Shown here piece by piece: positions 55,766 through 64,000 of a DNA stretch of 64,000 nt; the stretch's first letter is position 1, and every line of letters begins with the position of its first letter. This DNA is from Euptelea pleiosperma (lineage: Eukaryota > Streptophyta > Magnoliopsida > Ranunculales > Eupteleaceae). Under the pieces are notes generated by a model that was not told the origin of the DNA, ran no database searches, and saw only the letters and a list, made by a program, of their open reading frames with translations. Location: the NCBI GenBank assembly GCA_035048495.1, contig CM068553.1:15067190-15131189 (forward strand). Reading direction: 5' to 3'. The position numbers and the translations under genes are program-made.

Positions 55766-58090
55766 TCCCAGGACCTAAAAACAAGTCTTGGCGTGCTCCA
55801 AACCCATCTTCTCCCCTTCTTGAGGTTCTTTCATCTTTCTTTTTCTTCTTCTTCTTCTTCTTCTTGGTTGAGAGAAAAGAAAGTGAAGAAGAAAGCTCCA
55901 AGGTATCCTATCTCTCTATATCTCTCTCTCTATTCGTTAGATTTTAGCATTATTTTGGGATACTCAGATCCACTAATTTTTGAAACCCTAGCTAGATTTC
56001 TAACCCTCTAACCCCAAAATAATGCTTCTTTGAGTAGGGTATTTTGGGTTGACACCTACACAATCAATTTTCATATCTCTATTTTTTGTGTTTTGGGGTT
56101 CTTGGGGGCGCACCACCATGAGCTTGTACTCAGATCCAACACCTAAAACTCTTAAGTGGTTTCTGACCATTGTATTTGAGGGTTTCAGGTGGTTGAGGGT
56201 ACCCATTTGGGTTTCTGGGGGTACGAACGTCAGATTTGAGGGTTTCTATCATCTTTGGCTTCATTTTTCAATGTACAGACATGCAACCAAGCGGAAAACG
56301 ACTAACTTCGTTAATATTGTGATTTTTTAGCAATGAATCCTAGGTAGGCAACAAAGTTAGGCTTATTTTCATCTAAGAAATGAATGTTTCAGGAGGGTTG
56401 CAGGTCGCGAAGGAGGCGCTGCCATTGTGGGGCTAAACCACCAATTATTTTCTTTTCTTGTCTTGCCCCTTCTCCATCTCTCCTTTCTTTGGCTGACGAA
56501 CACTATTTCGAATGAAAACCCTTGTAAGCCTTATAACCCTAACAATGGCGAGTGATGTTGAAGATTGCTCTATGTTAGCAACCTTAATCGCCTTCGATTC
56601 CGATTCCTTTACTAAGAGAACCTTTACTTACTGATTTATTATATGATCCCTTGATGGGTCCCTTCGTACTTAGTTTCAGAGACATTCCAAGATAGAAATC
56701 TGCATTTCGAGCTTGCGAATCCAAAATCTTAAGAGATGCGAGGCAAATCTAGATTTTGTTCATTCCTTTGATTTTTTTTTCAGTTGAAGTAAAGAAAATC
56801 TAATAGATTTGGTGAAGTTATCTAATGTTTCAGTTTGTTTACAGTTGATTCTTTGACTCAATAGCACAAATGCTCAAAATTCTATTTTAACTTGAAATCT
56901 GACTTATTTCATGAAATCAACAAACCCATCTTCTCAAACAGGTCAGTTTTACTTCTTTTTTCGGTAACATTTTAATATATTTTCCTTTGCTCATTTTAGT
57001 GCCTCCATGATTATCTCTCTCTAGAAAATTATTTTTTCTTTAATGGGTTTTGTTGTTTGTGTGCATTAACAAGCGCATGACGCATTGCCAATTAATGCAC
57101 ATTGTTGTTTGGAAATCAATGTATCAGATTCGTTTCTGTGGGTTTAATTATCCTTCTTCTATTTCACTGGATGCTTGTATTAGTAGATTCATGTTTGATG
57201 GCATACTCTTTTTGTTCCCAGTCGTAAAGGACCTGCGAGGCGAGGTCACTCCCCACCATCGTCAACTAAACGAGGTTTACCACAACCTAGGTAAAGTTCT
57301 ATTAAAAGTTGTTAGTTTGAACACAAATTTAATATTGGAATTTTCCTTTATGATTTTGGACTATATCCAATCTTTTTACATAAAATTTTCCCTAAGCATG
57401 CATAATCACCAATATTCTTAGGAATTTTTGGAAGGTATGTTTTGGTGAGTGTCAAACATTTCTTTATTTTTCCCTTTTTGTGTGTTTCTTTTTTTTATTT
57501 TTTGGTTTTTTTAAAGGAAAATCTCAAGACATGGAATAAGCATAAGACTCTAGTTGCTATCCTCACATAACTTTTAAAGAAACTAAGCTTAGGCACAGTG
57601 CAAATATAATAACCTTGCTCGTTATATATGTTATGGGCTGGCTTGGACGGAGCTCAGCTCTGGCCCGTTAATAACCCTATCTATAACCATTTTGAACCTT
57701 ACGGAAGAAGAAATGGAAGAAAGAAAAGTTTTTGAGAAGGGAAAATCACTATTTGGTCAAATATGTTTTATTATTCAGTGACTAATTCAATGGTTCACAA
57801 AGCACCCTCACAAAAATAAACTTATCCTTCTTTAACCAAAACTGTGGAAAACATCAAACAACTACCATTAATGCTTCACAAGATTCACAACAATTGTCAA
57901 TTTTTTGAAATTTTCATACGTTTTTTTAGTGAGTTGAATGTCGAAAATAGTTATATTCAATTATAACATGGTAGCCAATTAGTTTTTCATAATTAATGTT
58001 TATTTCACATTCTTTCTTGAAATTCAGTTCCGTAGCTCTTGGTGTTATTCTTTGTTTCTGATGTTATATAAATTTTAAAATCTCATAAAT
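55766..58090 (+). other. Possible decayed gene region upstream of a C2 exon
   Basis: 55790-55905 is pyrimidine-rich with (TTC)n then AGAAAGCTCCAAGGTATCC, resembling a plant 5' UTR and donor. 57225-57292 (RKGPARRGHSPPSSTKRGLP in one frame, then a GTAAAG donor) looks exon-like but matches no family I know. No continuous gene model could be built. Treat as low-confidence leads. Confidence 0.2.
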
Positions 58091-58186
58091 AAATTGAAGA
58101 CTAGTGTAAAGAAAAGCAACATCAATCCCGAGTGGAATGAAGATTTAACTCTTTGTGTTGGAGATCCTAATATTCTAATCAAGCTT
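58091..58186 (+). pseudogene. C2-domain exon fragment (CAR-like)
   Basis: Encodes KLKTSVKKSNINPEWNED then LTLCVGDPNILIKL and ends at a good donor (GTAAGT, 58187-58192). The pattern KLKT..V....NPEWNE-L-L-V-DPN---KL is that of small plant C2-domain ABA-related (CAR) proteins, Ca2+/phospholipid-binding partners of ABA receptors (family knowledge), and the exon border after KL fits. Neither the expected preceding exon (GLL-RGVNLAVRD...SDPYV) nor the following one (TVYDHD) is found nearby, and no acceptor is obvious, so this is probably a relic or captured fragment. Confidence 0.6.
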
Positions 58187-58369
58187 GTAAGTATTAATTC
58201 TTTCCGATGCTGTTGGCCATGACCTTCGATTAAAAATGTCGGAATGCACTATTTTTGTGAGGCTAGCTAATATCCATGTTGAGAAGAACATATAAAACTT
58301 AGTATGTATCTTCATAGAAGTTTTCTGACTCTTCACATTCTGGGTTAAGTTCTTTCTTGAAAGAGTTTC

Positions 58370-60062
58370 GGTGTCCTTTTTTCAGTTTGTGACAGTCTTT
58401 GATCACGTGACCCAAGTTTTTAACATACGCACAAAGGCGTATGTTTTTGACATTTTTAACTTAGTCAATAGTCATAGTGGAAATAGCTTTGGCTTTTACA
58501 AAGATCGTCTTGAAAGTAGATACTTTGTCTTGATTAGATTTGTATCCCAACCCATGTTTTTCTCCATAGAGCTTTTCACTTGCAAGATCTCACCCAGTTT
58601 TGCGAAGCTAGACGAGAATCCTAACATATCCCTTTTAACTTTGAGAAGCTCATTCTCAAGAGATTTCTTATCATCCGTACAAGTTTGGAATTCACATTCT
58701 AGTAACTTGTTCCTCTTAAACAGAGACTCTTTCTCTTGTTCTAAATTATTAATTAACACTTTTCATTTTTCAGTGTCAATTTGCAAGGCTTTATTCTCAG
58801 AGTCTAGAACTTTGACTCTGTTAGATAAAACTTTGTTAGCCTTGATAAACTCTATTGATTCCTCGTACAGTTCTTTAACACCTACTGCGGAGTCATCAGA
58901 GTCCCCATTGTAATTGTCTTCAGAATTCTAATCATTATCATAATTGGATTCTTCATGAGATCCACTTGGGCTATTAAAACGAGCAACAAAAGTTGTGAAC
59001 TTCTCAGATTTTTCATAGACTCATCTGAATCATCTTCTGACTCCATCCCATGTAGCATTAAAGGCTTTGGCCTTGCCTTTGTACTCTTTCTTGTTGGGGC
59101 ATATGTTCGCAAAGTGACCGAACCCCTGACATTTGAAACATTTGGGTTCGCTTGAGCATTTTCTCTGGGAGTTATGTCACTTCTGTTACATCTCTCATGA
59201 GGTTTGACATTTTCCTTAGATTTATCAAAGAGTTTATTGTTCTTAAATCTATCATTTTTAGAACAAAAAACTTATCAAATTTCTTGACAAATAATGTAAT
59301 TTCTAATTTAGAGTCACAATCAAACTATGAGTCTTGAGCTTCAGAAACTTTAAGGGTTATACCCTTTAATTTCTTTGGTTATCTCAAGTTCATCTTATAG
59401 GTTTGAAGAGACCTAGCTAACTCATCAAATTTAAGGAAGTCAACATCCTTACTTTCTTCAATGGCTGTCACCTTAGCCTAAAATCTATTGGACAAGGATC
59501 GTAAAATCTTCCGAACCACTTTAGATTCTGGAATGCTCTCTCCAAAATTGTGGGCAAAGTTCATAATATCACTGAATTTGGCATAAAACTTAGTAATGTG
59601 TCATTCTCCTCCATTCTCATGGATTCGAATTTGGTAGTCAACATTTGTAGTTTAAAAATTTTCACAGTTGACGTACCTTCATGAGTGACTTTCAAAATGT
59701 CCCATGCCTCTTTAGCCAAAGTGTAGGTAGAGATTCTCTGAAACTCATTCCTATCTACTGCATTAAAAATGACATTTCACCTTTTACTGTTGAGACAACA
59801 CAAATCTATGTCGCCTTTACTCCAGTCAGGTTTTAGGTTTGAGACTAACTTTCTCTTCTACATCACTATGGGTGGTGACCAGCCATCCAGACTCTTTCAT
59901 TAATAGACTTGAGGAATGCCCTCATTTTAGCCTTCCAATATGCATAGTCTTTTCCATCAAATAATGAAGGTCTGGATATGTTTCTGCCTTCTTTTTGGTG
60001 TGTAGGTCTATCATAGTGTGAGCCATATGTTCAAGGAGCAAGTGGGTCGGAACAAGTCTACT
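58370..60062 (-). pseudogene. Ty1/copia gag pseudogene
   Basis: Reading the minus strand from about 60020: YDRPTHQKEGRNISRPSLFD, GKDYAYWKAKMRAFLKSINE and RVWMAGHH, the gag N-terminus of plant copia elements; then a UBN2-type gag core (EAWDILKVTHEGTSTVKIFK, MRMEENDTLLSF) and the zinc knuckle CFKCQGFGHFANIC (C-x2-C-x4-H-x4-C) near 59090-59135. After the knuckle comes a Lys/Glu-rich segment (EQEKESLFKRNKLLECEFQT) as in SIRE-like elements. Several stops and frameshifts break it, and protease, integrase and reverse transcriptase are absent. It is upstream of no visible LTR; the FB4 at 60175 sits just beyond its 5' side. It may relate to the copia-like LTR at 20760 (inference). Confidence 0.82.
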
Positions 60063-60174
60063 ACGTTGCAATTTGAGACCTAGAGGGTTGAGACAGAACT
60101 ATTAAGGTTGCCACGGACAGTTTTTCTTTCTGGATTTTGACTAGTTGCTAATTTGACGCATGCTATTTTACTAT

Positions 60175-60537
60175 GGGTCGGGATGGGGGACAACCATTTT
60201 TTACAACCATTTTGGCGGACCCACATAGAAGATGAATCAATGGCTGATTTTTTTGTGAGAATGATCTCCTCACATATAGATCACCCCAACAAAAAATCAG
60301 CCCATTCAGAAATTTCTAACCCCATCAAATGTGGTTTTCAAGTTACACGGTAAAAATCAACGGTATATAATTCTTCAACTTCTAAACCAATCTACGAATA
60401 TCGGACTGATTTGAATTTTTGTAAGCATGATCTTCTCACCATAGAGATCATCCTCAACAAAAATCAGCCATTGATTCATCATACGACAAATGGTTGTCAA
60501 AAAAGATGATCAAAAATGGTTGTCCCCGACCCGACCC
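60175..60537. mobile_element. FB4 foldback, reference copy (363 bp, 9-bp duplication)
   Basis: Perfect 9-bp duplications TTTTACTAT at 60166-60174 and 60538-60546. Ends GGGTCGGGATGGGGGACAAC and, complemented, GGGTCGGGTCGGGGACAACC. The body is the two inverted halves with AGATGAATCAATGGCTGATT and GATCATCCTCAACAAAAATC. This copy defines the true FB4 ends. Confidence 0.88.
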
Positions 60538-60559
60538 TTTTACTATATCATGCGTACCA

Positions 60560-60848
60560 ACATATTAACTCTGTGGAGCACTTTACCAGAGGAGCTGTGG
60601 AGAACATAAAAAATGCACCACTTGGCACTCTTTCGAGCCCTCTGACCCCACTTAGCACTTATTAACCACCACTTGATGGACCTACACATCACCAGTCAGC
60701 CTGATTGGTGATCTCTAGCCATTCAAATAGGTGTCTCAAATAATGTTCAAATCAACGGCTAGAAATCACTCCCTAAAAGACATTCAAATCCAATGGCTAG
60801 AGATCATCAATAAGACTCTTTTCAGTTTGTAGATCCACCAGGGGGTGA
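60560..60848. mobile_element. FB2 foldback copy
   Basis: Arms ACCACCACTTGATGGACCTAC ... GTGATCTCTAGCCATTCAAA and GGCTAGAGATCATCAATAAG ... TAGATCCACCAGGGGGTG. Confidence 0.6.
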
Positions 60849-60989
60849 AATTTTTTTATGATCGACGACTATATTTTTTCATGTTTATCTCTCCTCTTCG
60901 AGAAAATTTAATTTTACTGCGAGGGAGGTCATCCTGTGGGGCTGTGGGATACACGCGAGGGATACACGTGTTAACTCAAAAAAGAATGC

Positions 60990-61475
60990 TCCATCCAACG
61001 ACATTGGCTGGTTCCCATTTCCGAACCATTCAAAGATTTCCAAGGCAAAAATGTCAATGGATCAATGGTTAACGTCATTAGACCTATTCGATTTTTGGAA
61101 TATTTCATAATGCAACGTCACATCCCGAGTCGGGTTAATTACCCGACATCTCGGCTTCTTTGTTTGTCACGTACCCTTGTTTGTACTCAGTTGTTATGTG
61201 CTTTCTTTGTTCCTAAAACATGGGGTAGGTGGCAAATGAGGAAGCATAGGAGTTGGGTAAGTTACCCAGTACCTGGAAGTACAGGATCTAAATTCCTTTG
61301 ACTTCAGCTGGGGAAATGAAGCGTTTGGTCGTCTGACTGGGTAATTAAGGGATAAACACTCTTGGAGGACCATTGACCGTATGGATGTTTGGCCTATCCT
61401 TAGCGTGGGATTCAAGCATTACTTCGGATACTTAAATACAATGTGTAGAAATCTCAAATAAGTAAAACTTTGATC
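60990..61475. repeat. DR1 dispersed repeat copy
   Basis: Contains GGTTCCCATTTCCGAACCATTC, CAATGGTTAACGTCATTAGACC, AACATGGGGTAGGTGGCAAATG, GGGTAAGTTACCCAGTACC and GGATAAACACTCTTGGAGG, in the order seen at 37800-38650. Confidence 0.6.
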
Positions 61476-61702
61476 AATCGAGTAAATTTGTTCACCTTGG
61501 TGATTTTACCTGCAGATATATTAGTCAATCGGGTAAAATTTTGATGACAGTGGACTGACATGAAGGCTGATGAAAGCCCACAATATGAGCCACGTGGTAC
61601 ACTCTTAGAGGACTCTGACCTTATGGATGTCTTGCCAATCCCTATATGGACCTACAAACCAAAAATCAGCCTCATTAGTGATTCCAAACCTTTGGATCTT
61701 TG

Positions 61703-62115
61703 CAGGGCCGTCTCTACCACAAGGCCATTAAGGTGGTCGCCTTAGGCCCCGGGTGAGAGAAGGCCCCAGCCCACTAATCACAAGGATGTTTAGCTCACCC
61801 CTTGTTGCATGTACAAACTAAAAATTAACCTGATTGGTTATCTACAGCCAAAGATTTTAGTACTTTTTTAGGATTGATTCTATCTGTTGGATTGAAGCAT
61901 ATTTTTTTGTCGTAAATCCAATGGCTAAAAATCATCAATCAAGCTGATTTTTAGTGTGTTTATCCGCCAATAGGTGCGCTGAACATCCACACGGAGTAGG
62001 GCTGCAAGAGTCCTCTGCATGTTATCATGAATAGTTGGTAATATATTAAATATAAAAAAAAAGACCTTATATGGAGTTTTCGCCTTAGGCCCCAACTTGC
62101 ACCGAGAGGGCCCTG
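61703..62115. mobile_element. hAT-like non-autonomous element (413 bp, 8-bp duplication)
   Basis: Ends CAGGGCCGTCTC and, complemented, CAGGGCCCTCTCGG; both are followed by GCCTTAGGCCCC-type sequence. Flanked by GATCTTTG (61695-61702) and AATCTTTG (62116-62123), 7 of 8 identical. CAGGG termini and 8-bp duplications are hallmarks of hAT elements. No transposase encoded; its centre is mostly an FB3 element. Confidence 0.85.
61775..62040. mobile_element. FB3 foldback nested in the hAT-like element
   Basis: CCCACTAATCACAAGGATGTT ... AACCTGATTGGTTATCTACAGCC and AAATCATCAATCAAGCTGATTT ... CCGCCAATAGGTGCGCTGAAC are the two FB3 arms, ending GGCTGCAAGAGTCCTCTGCATG. Confidence 0.7.
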
Positions 62116-62360
62116 AATCTTTGTAACCCAAATAATGGTCAATAATGCTCAAATTACCGTAGTTAAAATCAGCATATGAAAACAACTCTAATCCAACGCT
62201 TAGAAATCACTAATCATGGTGATTTTTAGTTTGTAGGCCCACCTAGGGATTGGCCAAATATCCATACAGTCGGCATCTTCTAAGAGTATGCCACGTGGCT
62301 CAGATTGTGGGCTTTCACGACCTCGATGATAGTCAGCAATCATCAAATTAAGTTTTACTC

Positions 62361-62640
62361 TACTCAATCCCATAGTTAAGGTTTCCCCATGCAGCCATAG
62401 CCAGCTTTGTCATGCGCGTATCCTTCTTGATGGTACACTGGTATTGCCCAACTGTCCTATCCATTGCGACTTTTCTGAAGTGCAGAAGCATTGGCAAATC
62501 CACCGTGGAAGAAATTTTTTTGAACGAGTTCTTTTAAGGGTGCCTATGGGCAGTAGAAATTTTTGATGCACTGGCAGTGGTTGGCCGCGCGCCACTTATG
62601 CATATGAGGATTAGGCCCACAATAGATAGCAATTGAGTCA
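62361..62640. other. Unassigned stretch
   Basis: No gene or repeat recognised; a 61-codon minus-strand frame has no support. Confidence 0.25.
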
Positions 62641-62644
62641 TTTA

Positions 62645-62955
62645 TGATCACTGGTGTCCGTGCAAGCTACGTGGCACACTCTTAGAGACCACAGACAGCA
62701 TTGATGTTGGTGCATCCGTAGGTAGTACATACGAAAATCAGTTTGATTAGTGATTTTTAGAACAATTGGATTTTAGTTTTTTCAAAGGGTTGATTTTTAA
62801 CGGTGACATTAAAGTATTATTTGAGGTAATAGATCAAATGATTAGAAATAACCAAATCAAGCTATTTTTTATATGTAGGTCCACCTTGGGATGCTCCAAT
62901 CATCCAACGGTCAGTTGTTTTTAAGAGTGAGCCACATGGCTTATCACTATCGGGT
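62645..62955. mobile_element. FB1 foldback copy
   Basis: GCAAGCTACGTGGCACACTCTTAG ... AATCAGTTTGATTAGTGATTTT on the left; ATCAAGCTATTTTTTATATG ... GTGAGCCACATGGCTTATCACT on the right. Outer ends eroded. Confidence 0.65.
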
Positions 62956-63009
62956 TAGCTGGACCCAACCCAGCCCATTAACAGTACCCCTACGGGGTCC
63001 AAATTTCTC

Positions 63010-63623
63010 AAGGTCAGATTAGCAATACTCTTTGATCATGAGTAATGCTAAGTCAAACCTGAAGTCTAGGTCCTGACCCGAGGTCCTAACCCGATAGTAG
63101 CCATGTGGCTCAGTCCAAATAGACCCACTAGAAGGTGGATTACACGTCTTCGATCAATATATATGGAATTGAACTATATTAGACGCGGAAACTATTTCAT
63201 AATATAAACACTTTTGATTTGAACGAGGTTGGGACCACCCCTACTACCGGTTGGGTTGGTCTCAAATATATTGATCATACAAGGCTGGACACTAGGTCTA
63301 GCTTAATTAGAAGTTATAACTACGTAGATCTCTTGATCATGGCACAAATGGTCGTCAATTTGGAAGGCCAAACACCAGGCCATATGCATCTTGTACTGTG
63401 GAATTGCATAAACCAAAAGTTAAATCTTTAAGGGTAATCCTACCCGTTCAAATTGGTAAACAATATATACCGAAGGAAAATTAAGAGCAATAGTACATCT
63501 ACACAATAAAGAAGTGATATAATGTTATAGTACATCTACACAATAATTTAAACTACAAACACCCAAGTGGTTAAATATATTAAGAGGATCTTATCATCTT
63601 GGTGAATATGGTTCACTAAATGA
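63010..63623. repeat. Duplicated 3' flank of WAK-like copy 3
   Basis: Aligns with 14033-14906 (GAAGTCTAG, GCCATGTGGCTCAGT, GATCAATATAT and GGTTGGGACCACCCCTACTACC shared), with small deletions. Confidence 0.8.
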
Positions 63624-64000
63624 TCATCGGGCAATCTCTATTGGTAGCATGAAGTCATTCCCCACGCTATATTGATCGGTTACATCACCAGTTAAAGAAT
63701 TTGATGGTTCACCTAGAAAAATTTCAGTCTCCTCGTAGTTTTGTTGCACCCATGGATGCTCTTGGAACGTTCTCAATTTGTCCAACTCTGCTGCCACTTC
63801 CTTCATTGTAGGCCTATCTTCCCCTTTTAGCTTTAGGCATCTCCTTGCTAGCTCTGCAACTGCTAGTAGTTGCTCTTTGTCCCCCTCCTTCACAACTCGA
63901 TCGTCAAAAATTTGGAAGAGACGATTTTCTTTGATTGAGGATATAAAATACATAGCCAAACTTCTGTGCTCTTCAGATCTTTCTAATGAAATTGGCTTCT
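63624..64000 (-). CDS. WAK-like receptor kinase, C-terminal part (cluster copy 3)
   Basis: The last 125 codons or so of a WAK-like kinase, running off the right edge. From the edge it reads [19 protein letters not shown], then [20 protein letters not shown] (kinase subdomain XI with the conserved Arg), a C-terminal tail, and PIEIAR before TGA at 63624-63626. It is closely similar to copies 1 and 2 across this stretch, with no frameshift or stop seen. Thr in the usual EKTISLE is Pro here. Because only the C-lobe end is in the window, whether the gene is intact cannot be judged. It is in the same orientation as the other two, consistent with a tandem array continuing to the right. Confidence 0.85.
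   Translation of the reverse strand, partial: KPISLERSEEHRSLAMYFISSIKENRLFQIFDDRVVKEGDKEQLLAVAELARRCLKLKGEDRPTMKEVAAELDKLRTFQEHPWVQQNYEETEIFLGEPSNSLTGDVTDQYSVGNDFMLPIEIAR

Larger units (their letters stand above)
61531..62360. mobile_element. FB1 foldback carrying a nested hAT-like element
   Basis: Ends GGGTAAAATTTTGATGAC and, complemented, GAGTAAAACTTAATTTGATG; flanks TAGTCAATC (61522-61530) and TACTCAATC (62361-62369), 8 of 9 identical. Arms CAATATGAGCCACGTGGTACAC and GTATGCCACGTGGCTCAGATTG. The centre is interrupted by the element at 61703-62115. Confidence 0.82.

Noticed and set aside
58371..58913. 180-codon plus-strand frame
   Set aside because: Antisense of the copia gag pseudogene, whose zinc knuckle and gag motifs are clear on the minus strand.

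Overview
The window is repeat-dense nuclear DNA of a flowering plant. The evidence is spliced receptor-kinase genes with GT/AG introns, plant-type CACTA, copia and LTR-retrotransposon remains, and many small foldback (MITE-like) elements. I cannot name the species from sequence alone. Genes cover little of the window; most of it is layered transposable-element debris.

The only clear cellular genes are three members of a wall-associated receptor kinase (WAK-like) cluster, all on the minus strand. Copy 1 (about 14907-17990) is a pseudogene with a lost 5' end, two in-frame stops in exon 1 and a 4-bp ACAT duplication in the kinase exon. Copy 2 (28412-33088) is complete: three exons, 760 codons, signal peptide, GUB_WAK-type galacturonan-binding region, EGF modules, membrane span and an intact kinase. 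Copy 3 (from 63624 past the right edge) shows only the kinase C-terminus. The three share 3' flanking sequence (14033-14906, 28096-28411, 63010-63623), so the duplication unit was larger than the gene. Copy 2 carries a decayed extra EGF exon in intron 1 that resembles the exon of copy 1 more than its own. A broken C2-domain exon (58091-58186) may be a relic of another gene.

Region by region: 1-7466 is the 3' part of an LTR retrotransposon (broken gag/linker-like ORF, non-coding tail, polypurine tract, 2.8-kb LTR). 7467-8345 is a tandem array with a 179-bp period. 8660-10649 is a MITE plus CACTA terminal sequence split by a solo LTR of the same retrotransposon family, with perfect 5-bp target duplications. 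10.6-14 kb holds foldback elements. 14-33 kb holds WAK copies 1 and 2, separated by a copia-like LTR, a CACTA transposase fragment and CACTA ends. 33-41 kb is dispersed repeats and a gypsy-like LTR. 41.1-44.7 kb is a second copy of the first retrotransposon's 3' part. 45-54 kb holds tandem repeats and nested long-inverted-repeat elements. 54-60 kb holds LTR debris, a CACTA end, the C2 exon and a copia gag pseudogene. 60-63 kb holds more foldbacks, including a three-level nest (foldback > hAT-like > foldback).

Names used below. FB1: foldback element with arms carrying CCACGTGGC and, when complete, GAGTAAAACTT-type ends with 9-bp target duplications. FB2 and FB3: related foldbacks with different spacers and ends. 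FB4: foldback with GGGTCGGG ends and 9-bp duplications. AACGG elements: palindromic elements rich in AACGG. DR1: a composite dispersed repeat seen at 18, 20, 22, 34, 36, 37-38 and 61 kb. The duplications and inverted ends were read by eye; family names are inference.
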